From contig OX485803.1 of NCBI GenBank assembly GCA_950295325.1, positions 58,729,554 to 58,793,553 on the forward strand: a stretch of 64,000 bases of DNA, in the 5' to 3' direction. The notes under the pieces were generated by a model, which was given only the letters and a program-made list of their open reading frames with translations, did no database searches and had not been told where the DNA came from. Shown here piece after piece: positions 24,701-35,935 of this stretch. A program made the position numbers and the translations under genes. This DNA is from Polytrichum commune. Its lineage: Eukaryota; Streptophyta; Polytrichopsida; Polytrichales; Polytrichaceae. Within the stretch, counting starts at the first letter, position 1. Every line of letters begins with the position of its first letter.

Positions 24701-26134
24701 GTTGTTTAATCTACACGTAACCACACACCACTCACACATAGGTGCCCGTTTAAGATGAGTAACTGAATTAGGCCCGCTTACCTTATCTTGCATTTCAAGT
24801 GTGATCCTGCAGGGTATTTATATTTTTAGAGAATCTAAAGATAGGCATCAGCATACGCTTGCCTCTTTTCATGTTGGTCTTAGTAAGAGATTGACTGATT
24901 GTTAATATTCCCCTTAATTGCAGCTACTTGGATCCTGAGTACTTTTTGAGGCGCCAGTTGACGACCGCAAGTGATGTATATGCATATGGAGTAGTGCTTC
25001 TGGAAATCATCACTGGGCAGGAGGCAATTGATCATCTACGCTTTGAAGAGCTGAACATTATTGAATGGGTAGATTGACCAGCTGCACATACATCCCCAGA
25101 ATTGAGCAATTTGTGTGACATACAGAGTTTATACATACATGGTTTTGTTGGATTGTTTATGCAATTTAATTTCCTCACACAAAGTACGTCTTTACGTATT
25201 TGATGCAGGTGAAGCCGAGATTCCGCAATGAAGGGGTTGAGAAAATTGTTGATCCAGCACTTGGAGATAATTATGATAAGGAGATCCTGAAGGTGATGAC
25301 GGAGGTTGCACTAATGTGTGCAGCCTTCTCAAAGAATGACCGGCCATCTATGAAGGTATTGCCCGTAAACCACCTCATTTGGAACTTGGAATAACTTGCT
25401 CAGAATGGGTCCATATTTTCACACTTGCTGAGATCATGAAGTCCATATCTTGGAAAAGGAAATGGTGGCTAGAGCTTCAAAAAGCTTAGTAGATTTGTGT
25501 GGTTAGCTTACATCTTAGGCTGATGATTATAAATTTGATGCCAGCTAGGTCTTTACTTAGAACTAGGTGAGCAACCCCATTGCCCTCTGTTGACACCTAT
25601 CACAGCTTTTTGAGTTCAGGGTTTAGGACACAAATTGCCTCTTTGGACACCTATTAAGGCTATTCTATAGCTTATTAGGATGAGAATCTAATTGTTTAAG
25701 GTTTAAGTGAGCAACCCAATTGCCTCATCTGACACCTACTAATTTTTTGGGTTGAGTATTTAGGTTTTTATTGTTCAATGGTTAGGTGAGCAACCCAATT
25801 GCCTCCTTGAGATTATAGAGAGCAGTTGTTTATTTGACTGGCATACAAACAGGTGCACTACTGATGGGTAAATGTTTTTGTGTGGGTTGTACGGCAGGAG
25901 GTATTGACATTGCTAGAGCCACATCTACATACGGTGAACCCATTGTCATTGTCCAAAAGGTCGTCCTCCATAGAGATTGACAATAATGAGATAAATGATG
26001 ATGCCCTCCTGTATGCTCAACTCAAGGCTCACATATCCGCGGAGGTGCAGATGTCGCAGCAGAGTAGTAGTCACACTACTGGCTCAAGTAATTTCTCCTT
26101 CGATACCCCAGTCACCTCCTTACTGCCGCGATAG
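18800..26134 (+). CDS. LRR receptor-like kinase, LRR-VIII-1 / HPCA1 type, 22 exons
   Basis: Predicted plasma-membrane receptor Ser/Thr kinase of 806 aa. Exons: 18800-18884, 19081-19201, 19410-19553, 19834-19905, 20023-20094, 20269-20339, 20576-20650, 20864-20935, 21091-21162, 21270-21341, 21478-21576, 21737-21784, 21930-22030, 22205-22270, 22540-22689, 23277-23557, 23748-23799, 23932-24023, 24179-24324, 24924-25068, 25209-25355, 25898-26134. The joined length divides by three with no stops. Residues 1-25 are a signal peptide, 29-335 LRRs of about 24 residues mostly one per phase-2 exon, then Cys370, Cys373, Cys385, Cys387, a TM segment (about 405-425), and a kinase with GAGGFGKV, Lys493, HRD at 588-590 and DFG at 608-610. 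It is an RD kinase with GTAGYLDPEY. Family knowledge: HPCA1 senses apoplastic H2O2 through a CxxC...CxC set. The ligand here is unknown. Confidence 0.9.
23558..23747 (+). other. GC-AG intron inside the kinase domain
   Basis: The exon ends LQ at 23557 and is followed by GCAAGT rather than GT; the acceptor is GTGACAG before 23748. Joining gives [11 protein letters not shown], the expected kinase strand order, and keeps frame. The AG|GCAAGT donor fits the known minor GC-AG class of U2 introns. Reading through hits a stop after 11 codons ([10 protein letters not shown]). Confidence 0.8.
24420..24795 (+). repeat. Dispersed repeat D, copy 1, in kinase intron 19
   Basis: Aligns over about 350 bp with 47645-48005. 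Shared blocks include CCCACTTCTC, GATATGAAACA, CAATTAG, AACCACA-ACCACTCA and AATTAGGC. It sits inside the longest intron (24325-24923), so that intron was probably lengthened by an insertion. No inverted ends or target duplication are clear. Confidence 0.6.
25565..25830 (+). repeat. Imperfect direct repeats in kinase intron 21
   Basis: The block AGGTGAGCAACCCAATTGCC, or a close variant, occurs near 25565, 25702 and 25790, with a weaker copy near 25630. Units are followed by GACACCTA. They are noncoding and lie between exons 21 and 22. Confidence 0.6.
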
Positions 26135-28528
26135 CACGCATCTGCAGCCAATATATGCGATAACATCTTGGAGCTCATCAAGTGATGAGACACTCTTGTG
26201 GATTTTGATTGTGGCTGCAACAAATCATGTAAACGAGACATGGTTGTTACTATCACTACTATTGCAGTGTCTTCCAGGTGACTTGCCAGATCATTTAGAA
26301 GAGAAGCCAGCCCCCGCCACCCCCGTCCCCGCTCCCAACAAGGATGCATGACCCACTCCGATAAATTCCTCTTGTTGATTGGGAAACCCAATTGCATGAT
26401 CCTGCAGTAGCCAGATAGATCATTGCGGCGCTAATTGAGCTCATACCAACTGACTGACAAGCCTTTGAGTCCGAAAATCTCACAAATTAGAGCAAAGATT
26501 CATGGATTATTCTGGGCCCAATTACCCCATCTGCGAGGACTGGAGGGCTACACCAGTGAAATGTAATTTTATCTCAGTTACCATTGATTCCAATGTAGAT
26601 GTATCAACAAAGATAACCGAATCCCACAACAGGGACAGCATTTGTATCCTCATCCACCATGATGTGCATCGTTTGGCACCTATTCAATTCTACACACTTG
26701 TAAACAAGTCTCTCAATCTTCGCCAAGCAGTTTCAATGCGACTTTACTAGGGTAGATATATTTTGAGGATCCAGGTGTTCACTTTGCGACAAACACATTA
26801 CCTAAGGGTAATCCTCTTTGGAATTAAAATTACATAGTACGTATTATTCTCAATGCTTGGAATGCGATCTTGGAAGTCTGGGTATGAAACTCCCCAATGT
26901 CAAACTAGATCTTGTGGTATCACTTGACTGTGGTATTCTGGAATAGTGAATAGATTGCTTTCAGATGTTCCAACACAATCAAGGGGGAGAACCAGCCGCT
27001 AGTTACAGATGAACCCGATAGAGTTTGAGAAATTCCCGGTTAAAGTTGAAGGATCCAAAACAATTATCAATCATTTTAGAGGAATCTATAGAATATACCC
27101 CAATCACATCATGTAACTGTTTGGACTTGGAAACACTAGGATTTTGACTGATTATGCCCAAAATCCTCCCTGGACATTGTTCCAACATCTTGTGGAGAAA
27201 TTTGTAATCACTCACTTTCACTATTTGTACATGAGCATCAGTAAGATGTACTGTGTTTCATGATTTGAGAGTCCAACACTTTTTATCAAAGTAGACATGT
27301 CTTATCTGAATTATTTTACGGATTAATACAATGGTTGTGTCATTGGTTGAAGTAGGCAGAAAGTCAATGCTCAATATGTGCTCAGCATTAACCACTTTAG
27401 GCACACCTACGTAACCACTTAAGATCGCATATGTGCTCGTTAAAAGTTCATCTCAAATTGAGATGAAGTCACCTCTATCCCATGCTTATGGTATTGAATT
27501 TGTACAAGATTTTCTTTAGAATTGGTTCTTTCCCTGGATTTATTCCACATCAGAAGAGGCCACACCTCCTGGAAGTAATAGGCTCATCCACCTTATCAAG
27601 CAACCACATGGAACTTGGTGGGATTGTATTGTTTTGCTATTATCATAAATAGTTTGATTTGCCATCACTTTCAAATTTATGAACTTGACAACTTTAACAC
27701 ATCAACATTCAAAATCTGGAGGAAATGGTTGGGGCACCCAGCATTAAGTTGCCTGGTATTCATGGAAGAATAAATCACTTGCTGTTTACACATGTAAACT
27801 GTAAGGTGATTAAAATATGTCATCAACATGGACTGCTTCCAACAGAGCTAACTAATAATGAGTGTGGCTACAAGAATTGCACCTTGTCAGTGCTCATCCT
27901 GGACGAGATGATTGTTGTAACGTTCATGACATAATTCATGAAGTCAATTTGCATCAAACTTTCTTTCAATCCTCACAGCACAACCAACTTGGTGTGTGTC
28001 CTGGATGTCAGAAAAGCTCAAGGATAAGCATATTTATCTTCTAGATCAAATATCAAATACCATTAAGCGCAAGACAACCAACACATTTATCTTCTCAGAA
28101 ATATCAAATACTATTATGCTAAACTAACAACCCACACAACACCCTGATATCTTGCACAATAAGTGCATATTGATTCTGAGAACGTCCACCACCTTAACCT
28201 CAGGCTTCTGTGTTGGTTTCAGTCATCTACCAATAAACATCAGAACCTCATAACATTTGCATACAGAATTCAAATAAAGACATGCTTTCGTGGATTTAGA
28301 ATCCCCTGTCAATTGCTAAACAAAGGATCAAATCTAATAATAGTATCCATGAACAAAGCTTAAAGTGACGGCTTTAGCACCATCTACCTTAAGCACAAGG
28401 CAACCAAGTGATACAAGGACCATCAAACAGACTAGAATCAAGTTCATTCAAATTCCCGATTTCCCAATAAGACAGGGACGGGACCAGCTTTATATTTGTG
28501 TGTAGAGGCTATGTAATGTTGGAACAGG
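26135..28528. other. Intergenic sequence between receptor kinase and PAC
   Basis: Separates the convergent 3' ends of the plus-strand receptor kinase and the minus-strand PAC gene. It contains repeat E copy 2 at 27021-27183. No other gene is recognised. Confidence 0.5.
27021..27183 (+). repeat. Dispersed repeat E, copy 2
   Basis: Related to 690-890 in the same orientation, with an internal deletion of about 35 bases relative to it. Noncoding and unclassified. Confidence 0.6.
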
Positions 28529-31500
28529 TTACCACTGTAGAGTTGCTGCTAAGTGCCTTAAATCCTTCACTAGTTGAATAGCTCTCAATTTTTCCTGCTG
28601 CCGAAGTCGCACTGCCACAGACTGGGGATCAAGGCCTGATACGGGCTTGATTCCTGCTTGACTTTCTAGCTCTATGAGTAGCTCATCAACCTCTCTTATA
28701 AAATCAATTCGCAGAAGTGCATCATCCTCTTCAGGTATTTCAATGGGACCCATTTGCTGTACCAAATCAAGACCACAAGAATATCAGAACCACAATAAAA
28801 AACAGATTTTATTTTTTATTCTGAGTCAGAGAGAGAGAGAGAGAGAGAGAGAATTCTTGCGAATGAAGGTTATGGTAACCAAAGATTTTTGGAATCCTTG
28901 GCAGTTAGGGTTAAAGTTATCCTTCAAAAATGTGCCGGTTATCCTGGGTTAGGTTAAGTATACCATCCTTTAATTAGGTGGGTATAATAAGGAAAACATT
29001 CACCGAAAGAAAACATATAAATATGAAGTAACAATTTTATTATTTTGGCCATAGGAGGTTAAGTTTACCTGTAGTTATTGGCCTTGGCAGTTAATGGGGG
29101 ATAAGATTATCCTTTATCCTCTATTAACCTTCTAATGAACCTTTTCATCTGGTTAACTGCCCAACATTAATTGATATCTATGCATATACAACAATCTCCA
29201 GGAAGAAGAGCTCATCTTTGAGTAAAGATTGAACCCCATATGGCACTCTATGAGCTACCAATTAAACTAAAGCTAGATGCCAGATAGGTTCATTTAACAT
29301 ATTCGTAAAATTTCCAACTGGTCGTAAATAAAAAGATGCCCTTACATTCTCCATATCCACACCAGATGCTCCAAGAATTGTAAATGCATCCTCAGGAGGA
29401 AAAACTTCGATCATAGTCCTCCGAGAACGCCGCAACCATTCTTCATGGCTAAATCCATCATGCAGATTCAATAGCTCATTAAGCAGCTGCATTGCCAAGC
29501 TTGCTTCGCTTCGAAGTATTTCCATCTGTAGAACAAAGCTAGGGCTCACTTCAGAGCATTCAAAAGATGGAAGTTGCTGCCACCAAAATTAACGCACTAA
29601 GGACCTTGACCACTTTCAACATCAAAACCACAACCTAGAGCTTAAGTTTAGGTGATATTCAAGTATTGTTACATCAAACCAGTATTGACATTGCAAAATT
29701 ACAGAAGAGGACCACCCTTTTCAGCATCCATGATTGTTGGTGTTGAATCATGAAAGAAGTTTTCTAACTACACTGATTATGGTATATACTGTGGACCAGA
29801 CTAATAAAGGAAATCAACACTAGAAACAATGGGGATAATATTGTGGATGCACACAATTTTATAACATTCGAGGTCCAAGAAACAAATTATGGTACCTCCT
29901 TCAAATCTTGCTCATTTTCTCAAACACGTAGTCTATCTTGTGAAGCTTCTTTTGTTCTATTTAAAGACACCAAGGACTAAGTAATTTTAAGCTCTTTAGA
30001 TTCGCATTCAAAATTGCTGTCAATGATGTCTTACCCACAACTAATAGTGAACAAATGAGAACATAGTGTTTACCATAATCATTTAATGAGTAAAAGAAAA
30101 CGGTCAACCAAATTTATGTGTATATGTTACCTCAACTCGGCGATATAGCAGATCAAGAGCTTGAATTGCATCCCTCTCATCCTACAGACCACCCTATTTT
30201 ATAATCAGCAAGAGATTCTCAGACTAAAATAAGTGCTGCTGAGAAAAAGAACACTTAAAATCTCCTTAAATTAAATTCTGGAGGGACAAGGGCACTAACA
30301 GAAGATTAAGAAACATGATGACATCAACATGGGCCAAAACTTTTGCCTCTCAAGTTTGACAAATGTGGATCAAATCAAAAGTCAGAAATCTTACATAGTT
30401 TGTCCTAAAGATTGGCAAGCTCGTACAAATTGTGACAATGAGGACAAGATAAGCACTTCATTTAACTAGCCATCTTCAAAAACTTTAACAATCAGGATTA
30501 AGTATACATAAAGAGGAGTACATCATGTCGAGCCAACTCCAGCCGATTTCGGATCACAACAAGAACAAGAGGGGTGAGCTCTCCATTTTGGGCTGCTTGC
30601 TCAATCACCTGCAAGAGCATACTTCATTGAGTAACAGGCCTGTAGAATACAGAGTGTAACAGTAGAAGGACTACGTTGTGAAAACATGAAGTCATTCCTA
30701 AACTGGAGAATCAATCAATATACTAAGGACAATCTCAGATCTCAGGTATTGACTGCAAATGAACATCATTCTCATCTTTCTCATCAAATTCCCTTGCATT
30801 GCATCAACTGGGAATCATTCCATCCAGAAATAATGACGAAGGTAAGCAGGCCTCATTCAGTTACTCATCTTAAACGAACACATGTATTTGAGTGGTGCAC
30901 AGTGAGGTGTGGATCTAAGAACAGATACCAAAAAGGCGTGTTTGAAAGAAACTAGACTACGTGCTCAAAAGTTGCCAACCATTCTGGGCTCAATAGTCAA
31001 CATAATTGGGGGAATCTATATGATCATTTAATAAGAGATTCTTCACTTTGATAGTGAATAAGATATTCATACAAGCTCCAAAAATTATGAGAAAAATGAC
31101 TATGGGCATGATTCGGATCTGCCAAACATCTAGGACTAAGTGCATGTTTCATATCCTACATGAAATGGGTGCAGGAAAAGAAGTGTCAATTTGAGGCCCA
31201 CTTACTTTATTTACTAGTCAGAATTCGATTTGTACAAAACAGAGAGAGAAGGAAATAAGTTTTTGTCAAATATCCAATTCGGAGGAAAGTAAACTTCATC
31301 TTCAGAGTCAGATTGGGATCACACCTCTTCCACTTCTTCTCCTGCTTTTATCAGACTTGCAACAAGTTTTCTAGCATTCTTGACATCCTCTGCTGGATAA
31401 TTTTTCATCTGTTGCCCAATATTGCGATACCCCTCCTCCTTCTCTGCCTCCACCTCTGCCTCCAGCCGCCTCTGCCTTTCCAATTCTGCAGTTTCCTCCT

Positions 31501-33242
31501 TCCTCGCCTGCTCCCATTCCTGCAATGAGCAGAACATTCCTCGTCACACGACAGAAGGTGAAGCAAATTGTGATTCATGGACGTGGGCTGAAATTTTGAT
31601 TTACAAGTACATGAGGCCAAAGTCAGGACCAAAGATTTGTAGTGCTATGTAAACTCATCCATGAGGAAGGTGAAAACACAGCAAACTATATTATACAGCC
31701 TGGACATAATTATTTTTAGAGGACTTGACTCCGGAAATAGCATCGGATACCCCCAATTGGTCTAGTGAGGTCAAATTGGAATCAATCGGCCCTCAACCTG
31801 TAGGGGGCTTGTTTTTACTATAACCCCTTCATTTACGATGGATGAGTTTACATAGATGCCATGAACCCCAAGCCCAAAGTGAGCAGACACTACAAATTGC
31901 TCAGTATTTCACATACACTTTAAGGAAGAAACAAGAGCATCTAAACCCGAAATTCCATGTCCTGGAACAGTTCAAACGTTGAAAGTACTAACCCCCTAAA
32001 AAGTCAGTATCCTCACCCTGAATTTACACAAAAAAATCAGTATCATTACCCTGCATTTATCTTGTTACGATACACCAGTTATGGTAGCAAGCATCAACGC
32101 ATCTCAGATCCTTCTGTTGAAAAAAATACATATCAATCAAATGGTAGACATTACAGTTATCCATTAACTCAATGAAACTTTCCGTCGAGTTGAGTCCCTT
32201 ATAAATTTCCATTGGCTGTTTTCCATACAATATAAATAATTTATTTCCACTTGTGGTGCACGCTCAAAGGAAGTCTTTGAATTTGAATGAAGAGCAACCT
32301 ATTTCAGTTCATTGAGGGAAAAACTCATTTTAACAGTTCTTGGCATGCCAAGAACTGTTTGACCCTCAATGAACCTATCTAGAATGTTCTTCGGTCAAAC
32401 CTCCACACTACCTCCAAGCATGCACCGAAAACTTACTGAACATGGAAGGTGTTGTGTGCAAATCAACCAACTCCCAACCAAGAGTCATGTTGAGTTTGAG
32501 ATTAACTCTATTGAATCCCCCTTCCAGAAGTCATGATAATTTGGATAATGCACCCAACCAAGATCTATACAGATGGTTTATCATCATTGCTATACTTTTT
32601 TTTTAATACCATGAATCAAGCAATGACCTACATTCATATCATCTACTGTTGATATCCCATGTCCATCATCACGAGTGACTACAGACAAATCTAGAGCACC
32701 ACATTCATCAACTGGTCCAAGAGTAGAATGGTCACCTCCGTTCGAGCTTCAGGAAGAGGAATACCGTACCGGCCTGCAAGCAAAGTACATGCAAAAGTGG
32801 ATACATTAATTTATCAACAAGAGGAGGGACGCAAAAACTGCTATCTATGCCAGAATTAATTGTAAGTGTCTGGGTTAGTTGCAAATCACAATTCATGTAC
32901 CTTCACAAAATATCAAATCAATGCATCAACAACAACAGGGACACAAAAACTGCTATTTCCAGAATTATAATTTCTCACTTAGTTACGACAAAGCATCAAA
33001 ACTATGATGACAGACATGTTTTGTTAGGGTTAGTTGCAAATCATCACATTTCATGTACCTTCACTAGAGAGAGAGGAAAGGTCGACAACGGGTGCAGGTT
33101 TCGGCGACGATTTGGATTTGGATTTGAATTCTGCCCTCACCACCATAGCCATCATCCTCACGCTTTGGAATGTTTTTGTGGTGCATGGTCTTATGGTCAG
33201 GTGGGTAGAAACAGGGTAAGGGGCAGGAAGACACCGTAACAT
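28529..33242 (-). CDS. PAC: PALE CRESS-like plastid protein, 7 exons
   Basis: Exons on the minus strand: 33242-33059, 32773-32736, 31519-31325, 30608-30522, 30181-30131, 29525-29346, 28756-28529. All introns are GT-AG and the joined 963 nt give 320 aa. The first 35 or so residues are basic and Ser/Thr-rich, as in a plastid transit peptide. Exon 3 (about residues 75-139) is a highly charged helix starting EWEQARKEETAELERQ. Later exons carry LLNLHDGFSHEEWL, FPPEDAFTILGASGVD and the C-terminal LLRIDFIREVDELL, ending in AATLQW. I recognise this order from PAC, required for chloroplast development and linked to plastid RNA maturation and ribosome assembly; Arabidopsis PAC is of similar length. Identification is from memory of family features, not a search. 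The start ATG is the first in frame and its exon splices cleanly. Confidence 0.8.
28827..28852. repeat. (GA)n microsatellite in last PAC intron
   Basis: About 13 GA units, in the intron between the last two PAC exons. Confidence 0.9.
32307..32374. repeat. Foldback in PAC intron 2 with perfect 28-bp palindrome
   Basis: The core 32332-32359 is a perfect palindrome built from AACAGTTCTTGGCA and its reverse complement with no spacer. Outside it, GTTCATTGAGGG (32307-32318) is matched by CCCTCAATGAAC (32363-32374). In RNA the intron could form an extended hairpin. It may be the remnant of a foldback transposon or a small-RNA precursor; nothing else supports either. Confidence 0.75.
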
Positions 33243-33260
33243 GGTGTCTAATGCTTGTTA

Positions 33261-33616
33261 AGCTCCCAATTTCACCCAAAATGCAAACCCTCGCGAATTC
33301 TTCCCCGCGAATTCTTGACGTTTCACTTCCCAACTAGACAAGTCAAGATAATGTCTTAAAACTGAAGCTTAAACCCTAAACTCTAAACCCTGCGGTGCAC
33401 AAAACCGGGGTACAATGCTTAAGTTCTCAATTTCACCCAAAATGCAAACCCTCTGGAATTCTTCCCCACAAATTCTTCACGTTTCAATTCCACACTTGAA
33501 AAGCCCGAGAAAATTTCTTAAAACTGAGGGAATACAACTAAAGAATTTGCCCTCCAGAGACAATGCTGCTTAAACCCTAAACCCTAAAACCTGCGATGCA
33601 CAAAATTGGGGCTGCA
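33261..33616. repeat. Tandem duplication just upstream of PAC, with telo-box motifs
   Basis: Two diverged copies lie head to tail: 33261-33420 and 33421-33616. Both contain CAATTTCACCCAAAATGC, AAACCCTC and GAATTCTTCCCC, and end in telomere-like AAACCCTAAA followed by CCTGCG-TGCAC. They lie immediately 5' of the PAC start. Confidence 0.7.
33370..33595. promoter_or_regulatory. Candidate telo-box elements upstream of PAC
   Basis: AAACCCTAAA occurs near 33371-33380, and twice more near 33574-33590. AAACCCTA (telo-box) is a known plant promoter/5'-UTR motif in genes for translation and growth. Its position 130-350 bp upstream of the PAC start codon is suggestive. The function here is inferred. 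Confidence 0.35.
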
Positions 33617-34228
33617 AAAGCCCGCTGTTACAACCTCGTAAGACTCAGAAGAACAATTGTGGCAACAAATCCGAAGCTCACGAGACACTATAAACTCTAC
33701 AATAAGTGAGAAACCCCAGAAACCCAACTTTCAATTGAATTGTTCTTGCGGAACCCGCAGCTTGAATTTAGCTTTTAAAACCGAGGAATGCAATTTTGGA
33801 GGGCGCCATGTTTCTAATCTCTTTGCTAAGTAAATTTAAACGTGAAGACTTCACTACGCGAATCGAACTAACGGATGGAATTGATCAATTCTTGTGAAGT
33901 TGGTGGCCGGGAGATTGTCGGAAACTATCTGGGCCACTCAAGCCAAACCATCCTCACAACCGTAGAACTAAAAACCTAAACCCAAACCCGTTATTTATTT
34001 CATGATTTAGTGCCTCGACCAATCAGAAGAGAAACCAGGAATAGCATGTTCGTAAACTCTGAAAACCCGAAAACCTCAAAGTTTTGAGGTTAGGAAGTTT
34101 TAAAGTAATAAGGTAGACATTTCTTCAACCCTCACATTATATGAGCCAAGGTTTGTAAATGTTGAAGGTTAACCAGTCACCGTCAAGTGTGACGGCGCGG
34201 ACAGGACATCCCCCAAGCTGGGACTTGC
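33617..34228. other. Intergenic sequence upstream of PAC
   Basis: No gene or repeat recognised. It may contain distal PAC promoter sequence. Confidence 0.35.
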
Positions 34229-34320
34229 CACACCCCCTGCGTGGATGGATGCCGTCGGAGTCCACGTCCCAAGTCGAAGTGCCGCTCAATTTGGAATACC
34301 TGCCGCACAATATGTGCCAC
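34229..34320 (+). pseudogene. Peroxiredoxin 5'-end fragment, inverted copy
   Basis: These 92 bases match the reverse complement of 40008-40100 with about four differences. Read on the plus strand they give TPPAWMDAVGVHVPSRSA and then AAQYVP, the same leader as the fragment at 39784-40107. There is no start, no downstream exon and no peroxiredoxin core here, so it is a stray duplicated piece. Confidence 0.75.
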
Positions 34321-35045
34321 CGCCAAAAGCTTTAATAAAAAAAATTTGGGCTGCTCAAATTTTGAAGGAGGTTAGGGTTTGATATAAAGTGCGGGTTCTA
34401 AACATTCCGCCTCCTCTAAACATTCTTTCCTTCATGAAATGGATGAATGTTTCAACAAATTTGAAATGTACTCACTCATCCCAATCAATATGGGCCCTTA
34501 GATGTGAGGCTTTCATTCAATACTAGGGAAGAAACTATACAATGTGTTTGTAAGGATTTAGGGTTCTTTTCTTCACTTGTAACTTTGCTTTCATATCTAG
34601 AGGTAATAGTGTTTACACTAATCCTTCTAGTTCAACTACATCTTGAATTACTTATTTGAATGAAAAATATTGTTATTTTTGCTTCTTATTTTGTGGTGCA
34701 TTTGTTCTACTTTAGATACTAAATTGCACCATGTTTGTGGAGCATCAAATAAGATTTGTGGCACATTTATTTTGTGGCAAGTATTGCACTCTCTTCCCTA
34801 TTCTTCATTTAAGCAAGCATGGAAGGTGTCCAAATTAAGAGCGTACAATATATATATGTTGCGTCAGGTATTGTATGGTTGCTGTGATTTGTTTTGATGT
34901 TGTGTTGATACATCAATTAAAATTAAATCTCTTTGTTGGTTGCTTAAGGTAAGACAATAGCCATGGGCAGAAAAAATGAGGTACCACATATTCAATATGC
35001 AAGTCAAGGTCTTATTTATTACCAAGATTTGATATGGATTCAAAG
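34321..35045. other. Intergenic sequence, no gene seen
   Basis: AT-rich sequence preceding the MULE relic. Its last part may be degraded 5' sequence of that transposase, but no motif supports this. Confidence 0.3.
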
Positions 35046-35935
35046 GATGAGACGGGGTTCAAAGGACTTCTCTATTTGTACAGTGATGACGGCCTATATT
35101 TTGTGAGAAAGAATAAACGATTTTATCGAAGGGCAAATCATGGACGACAGTTCTTTAGTTGAATGAGTCAGGGAAGATAGCAAGGAGAACAAGAAATAGC
35201 TCAAACACATACAACTAACTTCATTTATTGTTCAAACAATTATATCCTCATATTGGTGAGGTTATCTACTATCATAATGAGCATACTAGGGAGAATGGTG
35301 AAGTTGTACATGGAGTAATGAATCCCGATACAATAGCAAGGAGACGTGAGGTAGCTCCTCGAATATTTGAAGAGTTAAAGAAATGGCTTATCAAGCGTTT
35401 GGATGACGGATTCACGGCTAGACAAGTCTTTGAAGAACATAAGAATGTATGGTATGAAGGTTGGACAAACAATATAAAACATTCAAAAGACAACTATTTA
35501 CTTCTTAAGCGTGTTCGATACTATGAGTATCAAAGGAAAAAAAATTGTACATACACAAAAATGTATTGGTGGGTGTCAATATGTGGAAATTGGATAATCC
35601 TACAGTGGTCTTCTACTATCAAAATGGTGATGCTACAGGAGGTGTTCCTTTCACCATTGGTATTCAAACTCCATGGCAAAAGACAACTCTTTTTAAATAT
35701 GAAAGAGATGGATGTAGTTCTATGGACGCAACTTTTGGTACAAATGATTTAATGTACCATTTGTTTACTCTGGTGGTTTTTTATGAATGATACAACGGAA
35801 TCCCAATTGCATGGGTTATTACTTCACGACAAAAAATGATATTTATGATTGGCTATAGGCACTAAAGTTGTTTGTCAATAATGAACACTTAAATTGGAAA
35901 CCATCGTGCTTCATTATAGATGATGCAATACAAGA
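35046..35935 (+). pseudogene. MULE transposase relic
   Basis: The frame at 35228-35545 holds a charged DNA-binding-like region (RRREVAPRIFEELKKWL). After a frameshift in an A-rich tract near 35540-35560 the next frame carries the MULE core block: PFTIGIQTPWQ, then MDATFGTN with the first catalytic Asp, then LFTLVVF. A stop follows, and a further frame continues PIAWVITSR and later FIIDDA with the second Asp. At least one frameshift and several stops break it. It is one domain piece of a Mutator-like element; I see no inverted ends. Confidence 0.75.
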
